A stretch of DNA of 64,000 nt. It comes from Chrysomallon squamiferum. Its lineage: Eukaryota; Mollusca; Gastropoda; Neomphalida; Peltospiridae. Positions 37,150-49,111 of the stretch are shown one piece after another. A program made the position numbers and the translations under genes. The notes beneath the pieces are model-generated. The model ran no database searches and was not told the DNA's origin. It was given only the letters and a program-made list of their open reading frames with translations. Each line of letters begins with the position of its first letter. Position 1 is the stretch's first letter. Location: contig CM022667.1 of NCBI GenBank assembly GCA_012295275.1, positions 16,324,488-16,388,487 of the forward strand, given 5' to 3'.

Positions 37150-38960
37150 TGCTGTAGCAACTTTTACCATTAACTTTTACAAACTTTGCAATTACTGATG
37201 ACTGTGTGATTTTAATGATAAAAACTTTACAGGTAGGCAGTATTTTAACATGTACTGCATTGATATTAAAAGTATGGGATGTTTGTTTGCATTTTCGTTT
37301 CTGTTCTTTCTTATCTGTTATTATATAGATAGATAGATGAAGAACCTTCTGAATTCATTATGCAAGTCGGTGCAAATTCAGTAACTTTTCAAACTCATAG
37401 CAAAAACCAGCAAAACAAAATACAAAATAAATAAATTACTAAATGTAATAAACTGCAAATCATTTATCAGATATAATTTCTTAATGTGTGTGTGTGTGTG
37501 TGTAGACATATATATATAGACACACAGACACAACAAACAAACACATACACAAACATAAACAAATACATGCATGGATAGACATATGTATACATATACACAT
37601 ATACACACATAAACACCCACACATATACACACACAGAAACACCCACACATATACACACAAAAATACACATGCACACTCATATACACCACATCTTCTATGA
37701 GATCAAAGTCAGAGAAATTACTTTTCTTATCTCTTGTTAAACCTATGTCATTTTGGTCTTAAGGGTTTGTTTGAAGGTGTTTAAGTTTTACATATATAAA
37801 GTAAGCTGAAACTTACATTACAATATACATATATAAAAAATCATCTTGCCTTCCAAAACATCTCCAGCAACAAAACCAGAATACTTTTATTTTTAACTGA
37901 TTTTTTAAAATCTCTACAAATTTTCCTTCACGAAATGTGTTTTCATTATAATATTCATAAAGTTTTAATGATCATAATTTTTTAAACTGTATCATCCTGT
38001 TATAAATAATTGTGCTAATAATAATGCACCACATATACAAACACAAAATACATTCACACACATATACAAATACACATACACCCAGACCTAAAACAAAATG
38101 AGGATTAGACAGATTATAGCTGAATTATAAACGTTGTTTTATTGTCATTATAATTTTGCAGTGAATGGAACAACATTCAAAGTTAGAAGTTATAGCACTT
38201 TTATTTCTTAATAATAATACTTGTAAGAAGACAAAAATATGAAACCACCAAAACACCCCAGAATACAGTGTTAAGTTTCTTCAGTTTTTTTAAAATAGTG
38301 ATTTATAAATGTATCCTTATTATATTTAATATAGTATATTTTAATATAATTATAATTAATATTATGGATTATTGAAAAAACAATTTAATATATAATTTAT
38401 TAATTACTGACAGATACTGATAACACTTAAGCTCTGCAAAAATAACTACATAAAAAAAACACACTCTTACATTATTATTTTTTATAAAAAATGTAAGACT
38501 GTATCGAAAGAATTACTCACTTATTTTCTTTTACCATATAGTAGCATGCAGCAGAACGAAAGGGTATTAATTAAGAAACATGATAAACGTGATTGATGTT
38601 GTCAAGCCATTACTGAAATGATATGTGAATATTTTCCACAAATTTAAAGATAACCAAAAACAAAAATTTAAAAATGTACAGTTTTATTTTACGAGCAATA
38701 CCACCAGAATGGAGAAATGTAATAGAATTTGAAATGTTTGATAAAGGAAAAAATATCTTTTGAAAATTGTTTATCATTTAAATTGTTAAATCTGCCACAG
38801 TCAACAAGTTGTCTTTTTAAAATTCTATTATTGATTTATCTGTTTTAAAATATAATTTGTAAGTACATATAATCTGTTGATTACAAGTATTCAGAATCAG
38901 TAATTTCTTTTTATGATATGATTGCAATTTCATATGCAATTTCAATTTCAGATATCAGAG
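37150..38960 (+). repeat. Third, gene-less copy of the T-segment left part
   Basis: Matches 45470-46530 and 48655-48815 of T2, and 17450-18000 and 19895-20000 of T1, but stops before the TRPV coding region. It lies within the S segment of unit 2 and explains why S2 is longer than S1. It has a (TG)n/CA-rich run at 37487-37680. Confidence 0.7.
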
Positions 38961-39019
38961 ACTGAATAATGTAATTAGACTTAAGGCTATGTAAGGCTAT
39001 GTGTTCACCGGTGTAAAAT

Positions 39020-39300
39020 GGATTTAATATACACATGTGCTTGCGTGTCAGTATAGTATGTATGTATATATAAAATTATATATAATTTGTTTACTGGAAA
39101 CACACGTATGCATAAATACATGTACAGATATGCAGGTATTTGTGTGAGTATAGGAGTAAAGATACAATCATCAACGTAATAATTATATGTTACACCAAAA
39201 TGAAGCATAAAATATGTGTATTTATTTTGCAGACAACTGTTCAGTATTCAAATCTAAAATACATAAAGGTACGATACAAATACTTAAGCACAAAAAAATG
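39020..39300 (+). repeat. Short interspersed block (TATATAAAATTATATATAAT family), copy
   Basis: Close match to 5530-5800 in the first unit, including CATGTACAGATATGCAGG and the region before the R1 module. The open frame across it is not conserved. Confidence 0.7.
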
Positions 39301-39860
39301 TTTTGTTTGTTCTTGAAATAATTATCTATGTATAATAATTAAATAAATACTTCATATAAATAAATCAAAATATTATATAAATAAAATTTGAAGATGCTAA
39401 TAACTTGAACAAATTTACTTCAACTAGCACTGTGAAAAGAAACAATAATAACTTTGTTTTGTTTGGGTTTTTGACGTCGATGGACAAGAAGTCAGACATG
39501 ACCAAGATTTAGTCAGACATGTTCCTGTGTTGTCATAAACCTGCAATCATTTACTTGCCATCAGGTGACATTTGACTCCAAGTTTTCTTCAAGTTGCAAC
39601 TCCAGTCATGTTATTGTTATTTTTGACATTCAGCATCTGATCGTGAAATTTTATATTCCTGCATGTTCTCATTATATAGAATTTTACTATATTAACACGT
39701 ACTGAATATAACATGAGCTGAGTGAAAATAATTAAGCAAACATTCACAAATGCAAACTGAGCTAGTGTATGTGGATAAATTCTTGTTTCGTGCGTGCGTG
39801 CTTGCGTTTTGCACGCTGTAACTAGAATCACTTTAACTAGTTCGCTTTAACATCTCAGCA
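39301..39860. other. Gene-free stretch
   Basis: 39301-39350 resembles 5815-5870. The rest has no counterpart in unit 1. An 80-codon minus-strand frame has no recognisable features. Confidence 0.5.
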
Positions 39861-42020
39861 TAGATTGTTTTATCTGCATGGTTAAAGTGTAAATTAAACA
39901 ACTTTCATATCAGGACTGGATATTTTATAAGAGACAGAACTGAAAATTATTGTATCAACCTGTAATACTATAAAATTTTGTTATGAGTTTTGCAGACATA
40001 TCAGTCTGTAAAACCGTACAATAATATTTAACGGAAACTACAAGAACATATCTATAGATGTTTAATGAACATCCAGTCAAATAAATTTAGTAAAAATTAA
40101 AAGGAAGGTATAATTTTTAGTGTCACTTGTACATTTATTTATATTATGAAACTATGTCACTGTTTATTTTAGTTTGTTCCCAACCAATTATAATTATTAA
40201 AAATATTATTATTATTTGCAAAATAATTAAAGCTTATTATGATTTAAAAGAAATGAGAAATGGTTGTTTGTGTTTTGAGAGTGTGCATAAAACACAAGCA
40301 CCTATTTTGTTCAGAATAATTGGATTAAAAATATTTATGTATTTGTTTTAGTACTGTAGCCACTAATAACAAGTTGTGACATTAAAATAACAGAATTATA
40401 AAAATGGATAAAATTTAACCATTTTCTGCCTTTGTTATAAGTGCTATGATTAGATTCCACAGATCAGGAATAGCTGTTTTCATTACTTATTTTGTTGCCT
40501 TGTTTTAGCCATGAAAATGTACAAGACCATTTGAAATAATGTAATAACCTCATGTCTTGTTTTCTTTTGTTTTTGTTTGTTTTTTTCTAAATTTATTTGT
40601 TTATATGTAATTTTATTTTTTTTTCGAAAAATAGAAAATAATAAAACTGTTATTATATACTGTATATACTTTTTAAAATGACTTAACATATATATTTTTA
40701 AAATTATGATGAACACTAAGGCTTACTAATTCTAGTGTATACAGTGAGATAATAGTTACTATCATGAGGTTTCGCGTTGTTTTCTTTTAAATGTGAAAAA
40801 GAGGAACTTATTTACGAAGTAAACAAAAAGAACTTATACAAATATCTGAAAAGTTTTACATGACGATACTTACAATTTATTTAATCTATAGACACGTCTT
40901 TGAATTGTAATTACTAATTTGTATCCAGATATGCACAAAAATCCTCGATAGACAGTCCACCAGTTCATAGCGATTTTTTCTATATTCTGTTTAAAATGTT
41001 TTAATCTAATAATAATGAATTTAGCTTGAAACAGTTTTCATTCAGTTTGCATTCTTTTTACAAAACGACGAGGTACAGTTTTCATTCAGTTTGCATTCAG
41101 TTTGACAAAATCAAATGTCTCTTTAATTGAAAATGTTACGATAATTTACTATATGTTAAAACAGAACAAAACGGAATTGAAAACTGAAAAATAAAATAAA
41201 AACACAGAAATAGTAAAAAAAGAAAAAGTTACGGTTATATATATATATATATAAAAAAAAAAAAAAAAAAAACATCATTGAAATAAAAAAAAAAAAAGCG
41301 ATTTTCTGTGAATTGATTACCTAGATGGAGCATTTCTATGAATCTTCTTTCATATTCTGACATTTGTTTCACAAATAACTACTGTATGTATCGTTTAATA
41401 ACCATTTGAAATGAAGCGATAGTTCATGATCCATGAACAGTTATTATGTTTTAAAGATGCGTAACAGTTGCAATTTAAATTTTGTTTTCATTTATTTTAT
41501 GCAAGAATTGCCTTTCTGAGAAGAATGTACTGCTAGAATGCATATAAATGTTAATATTAATCAAATATAGATTTTTCAAATATAGATATAACCCCCAAAA
41601 AAAAAAAAAAAAAAAGAACAAACAAAGAAAAACCATAATATCACGGGACAACTTGAAATTTCCCTGCTCCGAAAAGCACATCACGGTATATTAACACTGC
41701 ATAATAGTTAGCACTGACCTGGGTGCCCCACTACACTTAACATGTCATCTATACATGAAAAAATAGCATATATTTCACTGGGTGGTATTTCTTTCTACTC
41801 TTGTATATTTCTGTTGGTATGGTGTTCTTGAGGCCTGGTATAAAGGGTAAAATAGTAAAAAATGTTTAAAAAAATAAATAAATTAATAATAATTAAACAT
41901 GATTTTTTCAACTGCAGTTTTGTTTTTATTTTTGTAGTTTAAATCATATTATTATTATCATTATTTGTTATCAAAGCATAACACAGAATCTGTTGGTAAT
42001 AGACAGAAGCTGTTCTGTGT

Positions 42021-42063
<43 letters not shown>

Positions 42064-42180
42064 CTCAGATTTTGAAGATCTAAGAATGTTGACAAACATC
42101 TAAGAAAAAAAAAATACAATTCAATGTGACTGCTTTCGTCTTCCATTATGTTCATTTGCATGAGGAGATAAAAAAAAAAA
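39860..42180 (+). repeat. R1 interspersed repeat module, copy e (most complete)
   Basis: Contains, in order, all the parts scattered over copies b and c: 39890-41060 (as 7485-8640), 41100-41500 (as 8830-9030), 41505-41880 (as 6960-7380) and 41900-42160 (as 11880-11940 with changes). It is inverted relative to 31480-33070. No conserved ORF is seen. A (TA)n run is at 42028-42060. Confidence 0.8.
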
Positions 42181-42369
42181 AAATGAGTCAACATAAAAAA
42201 ATACAAGAATGAAAAAATAGCAATAATGACATAAACAAACAAGTGAAACATGTATGTACAGAAAATAATGCCTGGTGCAGTTTTTTTTTTTATACATAGA
42301 AAATCCAAAATGTATTATTTTTGTGTTGTTGTTAGACACTCTCACACACACAGACACTCTCTCACACAC

Positions 42370-42371
42370 TC

Positions 42372-42402
<31 letters not shown>

Positions 42403-42950
42403 GCTCAATAAAGAATACATCTGATTACAAAATGTGCAAACATGTAAGAAACGTCCTTTGTTTATTTTAAATGATAATAATAATAATAATAATAATAATT
42501 TAATAATAATAATGTATGTTCAGTAATAATGTAATAATAATAAAAAAAATTAATAAAAAAAAATATTAAGTATAAATGGAAAATAGTAAAATTTCAATAA
42601 ACAAACTTTTTCTACCAGATTCTCTTTTCTCTCTTTCCTTCTCTCTAACGAAATATAACCAGTGTTTTTTATCTGGGTTCTATTATGCTCTCTTTCAGGA
42701 AGAATAGGCAAAAAATATTAATAAATAAATAAATAAACCTAGATTGTAAACAAATAGTTGTTCTTGTAATACATGGTTTTCACTCTCATAATCATCGTTA
42801 ATGCTATTAATATATGATAGAATCTAATAATTGTAAAAAAATCAAATAATAGAAGATTTTCCTTTTAAGCTTTGTGACATTAATATTAAACAAAAGAATA
42901 ACTTCAGTCAAAAACATTCTCATCGTTTTAAATTCCTTTAATAGGCTGGG
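42370..42950 (+). repeat. Pre-SINE repeat segment, copy in unit 2
   Basis: A (TA)n run, an AAT array (42475-42500) and then sequence matching 12180-12330 and 12835-12970 (AACGAAATATAACCAGTG...GGTTCTATTATGCTCTC). Ends with AAACATTCTCATCGTTTTAA, which is also at 9078 just before the first SINE-like copy. Confidence 0.7.
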
Positions 42951-42954
42951 AGCT

Positions 42955-43210
42955 AGTTTTAATGACACAGTGAAAGCGTTAAACACAGACATAAACCCAC
43001 GCAATTAGAAAATTCGAATTTTACTACGGCAGCGAATGGAAGTGCCGTGGTCCTCCACACTTGCCTTCGAAGGCATAATTTGGACGATCTCCACCGCAGT
43101 AAAACACCAAGGCCGCACTACCTGATTTGCATGCATCCCGTGAATCCAACTGACGTTCATGTTAATTAGGTATCTGTTTGCTACAAATGACAAGGCAAGC
43201 GAGAGAAGAA
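42955..43210 (+). repeat. SINE-like repeat, copy 4
   Basis: Matches copy 1 almost base for base from 43080 to 43200 (CTACCTGATTTGCATGCATCCCG). The B-box-like site is altered to AAAATTCGAATTTT. Confidence 0.55.
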
Positions 43211-43349
43211 ACCCCATAAAAAAACATAAATAAACCGCAAAGAAAAGGACCTAAACTCGGCGGCCACAAAAGTTGCAGAGTTAACGATTTTTCTCAGGTG
43301 CGAGTAACTAGAATAAACTTAGATTTGATTAGTCAATGGCCTGACTATT

Positions 43350-44650
43350 GTAGCTACTGACCTGCGTCAAACTTGACGACTTGGCATAGTGCTTGCACAG
43401 TCGCCACGACATCTGAATAACGAATGTCAGTGTGATGTGTGATTACTGATCCCTGCAGAACATTAACCCCAAAATTCTGCTAATATGAGAGCTCCAGAAA
43501 TGTTGGTCCGCCATTGTATGTATGTTTGGGTATGTATGTGTATCTTTTTATGTGTGAGTTTGTGTCTGTGTATGAGTGCGCATGTACATGTATGCAGAAA
43601 CCATATACACATATATACCTATATATATGCACACACACAAACACACACTCAAACACACACATGCATATAAAGATACACACATGTATAGACGTTTCCTCGT
43701 CAGACATTTTTAATTAAAAATCTGTTTTCACACAAATCGTTTAAAACTAAATTAAAAACATGTCTCCGTCAACAAGTAGTTTCCACTGTTGATTCATAAG
43801 CTAATAATGTTCTCAGCTTTTTGTTAACTTTGACATTTACACAGTATACACTCAGCACATGGAGTAGATTGAAAACAATATCAGAACAGTTACATAGTAC
43901 AAAAGTAATAATATGCAATTATAGATAACAGACTGATATTAATCAAAAGGTGTCCTTAACGAGCTATATTCAGAGAGATAGTTCCCAGACCGGTTTAAAA
44001 TTTTATATTATATATTAATACAATTTAATGTGTTGAAGATTTCATCCAGTGAAAAGGTTTAATATAGTAACTTTTAACATCGTCACATTCGTCTTCAGTT
44101 TTGTTTGGATTATAATTTCTATCGCTTACGAATGGGTTCTACAATCTAAGCTGTTTAATTAATAGTATTCTAAAATGTTTATGTATGTATGAAAGTGTGT
44201 ATAATGCACCCTCACAAAAAAAATTAAAAAAATAAAAAAACTACCCATAGACACACATATATACATGAATGGAGGACAAAATTCACTTCACAAAAGCCCA
44301 TTCAGAAACATTTCAGTTTTACTTCAGGCTTGAACTCGATTATCTTTAATTTCTCTTTAATTTCTGTTACCTATTCTACAGCATAATAGATAATTATAGT
44401 ACAACAGATGATAGTATATTTATTTTATTGCAGAGAACTGGCTCAAACGTCCTTTTCCCTTGCCAGATATTATCTTTTTTCTCTTGAAATATCTTTCACT
44501 GAAGTCACACTGATAACATCCCAGACCATTGACCAATACTGGGAGATCATTACTGTCATGGGTTCCTTAAGATAGCCCCAGTGACTGTGTTTACCTTATA
44601 TTAATGTCCCAGTGTTGTGGAGGAATTTCTCAAGTACTCTAAATCTAAAT
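43350..44650 (+). repeat. R1/R2 junction module in unit 2
   Basis: 43350-43700 matches 9600-9930. 44275-44650 matches 13510-13780 and, inverted, 62560-62880. 44090-44160 is an inverted match to 63030-63120. There is CA/TG-rich low-complexity sequence near 43560-43690. No gene. Confidence 0.7.
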
Positions 44651-44689
44651 AAAGATAAATAAACCTCAGACGAGTTAATGATGTTTACG

Positions 44690-44850
44690 TATCTTTCGAT
44701 TATGCCTCCAATTCCTGAACTGTAAGTAAAATCACAATTCAAAGCCGTACACGCATCCAACCGTCCATACATATATAAATCAGATACACACATACATACG
44801 TACTTAGAGACATACATAGATACACACATACATATATTACCACATTTTAA
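44690..44850. repeat. Left inverted arm of T2 (truncated)
   Basis: The stretch with ATTCAAAGCCGTACACGCATCC matches 17090-17160 and is an inverted match to 51940-51985. Only the inner part of the arm remains. Confidence 0.6.
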
Positions 44851-46040
44851 TATTAATGTTCATTACATTTTGAGGATTTTTTAAATTATCTTCCATTTTC
44901 TTAAGTGATGTTTCAGAATGTTATTCTTATTTTTTGGAACTCAGTAAAAAGTGTTTTGATAGAATTATTTGCTGCTAGAATAATTTTTAACACTTCATTA
45001 AACCAGTTTGAACATTAGCAGATCTCTCCATTTTGTTCTGTCAAGTGTCATGCTAAGAAAAAAGAAAAAAATTAAACGTTCATTTAAAGAAAAAAATTAA
45101 CTCTAAATTTTAGAAACTCATCATGCATGAGACTATTTAATATATTTGAATATGTTTGTATTTTTTTTTCCTTTCCTTTTATGAACATATTTTATATTTG
45201 TGTTATATCCGAGCAAGCTTGTTGTTCTTTATTTAGCCTAATAAGTTTATTATAATAATTTTTTACATGGTACGTCTCTAATGCATTTGTGTTCCCCTTC
45301 TCAAATCCTTATTTATTTAATTTATTTTGTTAATTTTCTAAATAGATTGAAATATGAAATTTGACTCATAGTTTCTAACCCAGGTAATTTCTCCTGTTTA
45401 TCACCCATGTCAAAATGATGTGAAGTGAAGATATCAGTTGAATGGAACAGGATGCAGCAGTTATTTAACAAACTTTTACAAACTTTGCAATTACTGAACT
45501 ATGTGTGACTTTTAAAGTATCAAATCTTTAAAGGTAAGCAGTATTTTAATATGTTCTACTACACTGAACTTTTGGGGTTATACTGAACTGCCTCTTTGCT
45601 AGCATTAAGTGATACAAGTGTCCAGAACAATTCTATAAAAACAGCGACATGATCAGACTAAACTAGGGTTAGCTGATTTATTTTTATTTCTAGACTTTTT
45701 ATGTTCATCTTTCAGTTGCAGATTTGACTCAATACTTTAACTCCTATTAATCCGCAGTTTTCATTTAAATCATTTAAAAATCCTTTTTTTTAAATTTATT
45801 TAAATATGCCATTAATCATCCCTTAGCTGGTAACAATAAATGAAAGTATATAATGTACTAATGGTACACGTTTTTTAATTAATTCATTCATTCATTCATT
45901 CGTTTATTTATTTCATTTTGTATTTGAAAGTATCTGCCTTAACCTTGGGATTCTCCTTTGTTTATTGTCTTTCTTATTGTTATATTCTATAGGTATAAAT
46001 TTAGATATAGATAAAAATAGAGACATTGATGAATGGAAGA
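44851..46040. other. T2 intergenic stretch
   Basis: AT-rich without recognisable genes. 45465-45560 matches 37150-37260. A short TTCA/TTTA run is near 45880-45915. Confidence 0.5.
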
Positions 46041-46600
46041 AAAGCTGATTTCATGGTCCAATTTGGTGCAAATTCAGTAACTTTCCAAACTCACACCAAT
46101 AAGCAGCAAAACAAAATAAAAAATAAACAAATTACTAAAAGTAATAATATGCAAATCAATTATTAACAGGACATCAGAAAAAATGTCATGTTGTATGTGT
46201 ATACATAAATACGTACATATATACACACACATGCTTAAACAGACAAACACAAATACACATATACAGCCACACGATAACACACACCCAAAGACAGACGTTA
46301 TTATTATCATTATGATTTTGCAGTGAATGAGACAACATTCAGCGTTAAAATTTATAGAACTTTTATTTCTAAATAATAATACTTGTAAGAAGACAAAAAA
46401 AAAAAAAAATGAACCCACAAACAAAATTTAAAAAAACACAAAGAAACAACCTCACAATATATACAGCGTTAAGTGTTACCAAGTTCTTAAATTATTTATT
46501 TATCAATGTATCCTTATTAGATTTAATACAGTGTATTTTAAGATAATTATAATTTGGATAAGTGAAAAAAAAAAAAATTATTAATAAATTATTTATTAAT
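46040..46600 (+). repeat. T-segment block shared with 17430-18000
   Basis: Same order of landmarks as the first unit (GGTGCAAATTCAGTAAC, then ACTTGTAAGAAGAC). The 116-codon minus-strand frame here is low-complexity and not conserved. Confidence 0.7.
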
Positions 46601-47582
46601 TACTGATAGATATGGATAACGCACTCTTACATTATTCTACAATGTATAGCAGGTAAAATATAAAATAAAACAGTTAACATATATATTTAAAAGAATGAAT
46701 CAACTTTATTAAATAAATAAATAAATGAATAAATAAATAAATAAATATACTTAAGAACTAGTTTGTTACAAATATTAATCTTGTCAGTCATCTACAAAAC
46801 AGGATTATCACTATATATAATTATCTTCACTGCTAGAAAACATGAAATTTAAAAAAGAAAACAAAAAAACAGAAAGAATAGAGAATAAGAAACATAATAA
46901 TAACATATAATAGTGTAAGAAAAAAATTATCGCTAATTAAAAACTAATTAGTAATTAGTAATGGATATGGATAATATAAGGTCAGTGTAAATAACTACAA
47001 TAAACAATAGCACACTCTATATATACATACACACATCAAATTATATTAATAATGGTTATAGACAATATAAGGTCTGCATAAATAACTAACTACAATAAAC
47101 AATTCCACACTCTTATATTATTCTACAATACAATACAATATTGAAAAAGAGGCAAAATGACTATGATACAAATGTATTTTAAGACAACTAACTATGGCTA
47201 ATTAAAAGAAATAAACACTATGGATAACTTATAAAAAAAAATGTAATAAAAAAATTAATTATTAATGGACAACGATAATAACGACCTGTGTAAATAACTA
47301 CAACAAACAATACTATATTCTTACACTATTCTACAATATATATGGTATGTTAAGAATAAAAGAAAAGAAAAGGAAAGGAAAATAAAAAAGAAACAAAACA
47401 GAAACAAAATTTAAAAAATATGTTTGGTTAACAGTTTGTTACAACATGTAATCTTGTCAGTCATCTACAGAACAGAATTATCACTTTATATAATTACCTT
47501 CCACTGCTAGAAATCAGTCACAGCCTTAAACAAACAATAATAAATAAATAATATAAACTAAATAATGGTAATAAACAAGAAT

Positions 47583-47626
<44 letters not shown>

Positions 47627-47830
47627 TATATATATATAAGATTAGTAATGGATATGTATAAAAATAATTACAATAAACAATACCACACTCTTACATTATT
47701 ATACAATATAAAATATATACAATATAAAATAAAACAGCTAATATTTATATTTAAAATAATAATTCCACTGTAATTAAAAAAATAAATAAACATAAAGCAA
47801 AGATCTAAATGTTGACAATTCAGATTTGAA
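46600..47830. repeat. Degenerate tandem array, sister of 18040-19620
   Basis: Repeats of GGATATGGATAA, CACTCTTACATTATTCTAC and TCATCTACA(A/G)AACAG at shifting intervals (46608, 46963, 47055, 47268, 47645), with (TA)n at 47587-47637. Unit number differs from the first array. Confidence 0.65.
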
Positions 47831-48626
47831 ATAATGGAAATTGTTTCTCTAAATTTTCTATAATGTTAATAGAAATATTCTGTGTATTCCATTTAAAACA
47901 TGAAATAGATGTGAGCTTAAGATTATAGTTAAAACAATGAATACATTATTACTATAATAGAAATAACTGTTTACTAAAACTTAGCTGTAAAAGTACTGAT
48001 CGGTAGGTATGCAGAAATATACATGTCAGATTTCAAGTTAGATCTGTTACCTTATATCTCATATTATTACCTTGCTCCATTTATCAATTTTTCATCTTTA
48101 TCATTTCAGTAAACCATAAAAGCTCATAAACAATATATCACTTCTTTTAAAATTTCAAATTCAATGACTGTACTTAAAAAAAAAAAATAATAATAAAAAT
48201 CAAGGGGAACATTTTATAGTTGCGTGTTAACCATGATAACATAATAAAAAAGGCTGGTTTTTGTTCAGATTGTCGGCTGTTACTGTTTTTCATTCTCTTT
48301 CTTCTCAGATCAGTGGTTCGCCTTGTTGACATTTTCTGTGTAATATACTGCATACAGTTATCTATTACATGTGATCCTACTCTTATTTATACTGTATTAT
48401 TCCACACATACACAGACACAGACACACTACAGATATAGGTTTGCACCCATGTGCTTTAAAAAATCTAACAAATATTATTTAAAATAATTTATCTCCAAAT
48501 TCAAAGAAAATAAAAATGATAAATAGAAAGAAAAGTAACTAAAGGTCATATGATTACAGTAGGTAATCACTCAATGTTAATGTTGTGACAATAGCTTCCA
48601 TGTTGCCCAAGCTACAGAAAAATAAA

Positions 48627-48795
48627 TCAATGAGAATACTTTTTTTCAGGTTTTCTTAAAGCGGTCACAATCAACAAGTTGTCTTTTTTATTTTCTATTA
48701 CTGATTTATCTCTTTTAAAATATACATTGTAAGTACATAAAATCTGTTGATTACAAGTGTTTAGAATCAATGACTTCTTTTTATGATATGATTAC
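48627..48795 (-). CDS. Small open frame, sister of 19871-20077
   Basis: About 55 codons open on the minus strand with core YNVYFKRDKSVIENKKDN, ending at TGA 48627-48629. No ATG precedes the conserved part within the open frame. Homologous to the first unit's small ORF. May be an exon or chance. Confidence 0.2.
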
Positions 48796-49111
48796 AATTT
48801 CATTTGCCAAGATACTGAAAAATCGGTGCTACTGTACCAAAGAAGTGATTTTATTTCACCAAATATGATATCTGTACTAAGAATTGTTAAAATAAATACT
48901 TATTGAACTCTTTCAGATGAAAGGATGGCTTTAATTTATAGAAAAATAACAAATATTAAATGGCGATGTTAATACAAATACTAAATGGTAATACTAAGAG
49001 ACATTTAATTTATAATTATTATATCATTTTCGCCTTCACAGATTTCATATCTATATGAGATTTTGGGTTTATTCATCCTTTGCTGTATTAAAAGTGTGTA
49101 CAGAGTATTAT

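Noticed and set aside
46074-46424. 116-codon minus-strand ORF
   Set aside because: Low-complexity hydrophobic translation of AT-rich and CA-rich DNA; not open in the two related blocks.
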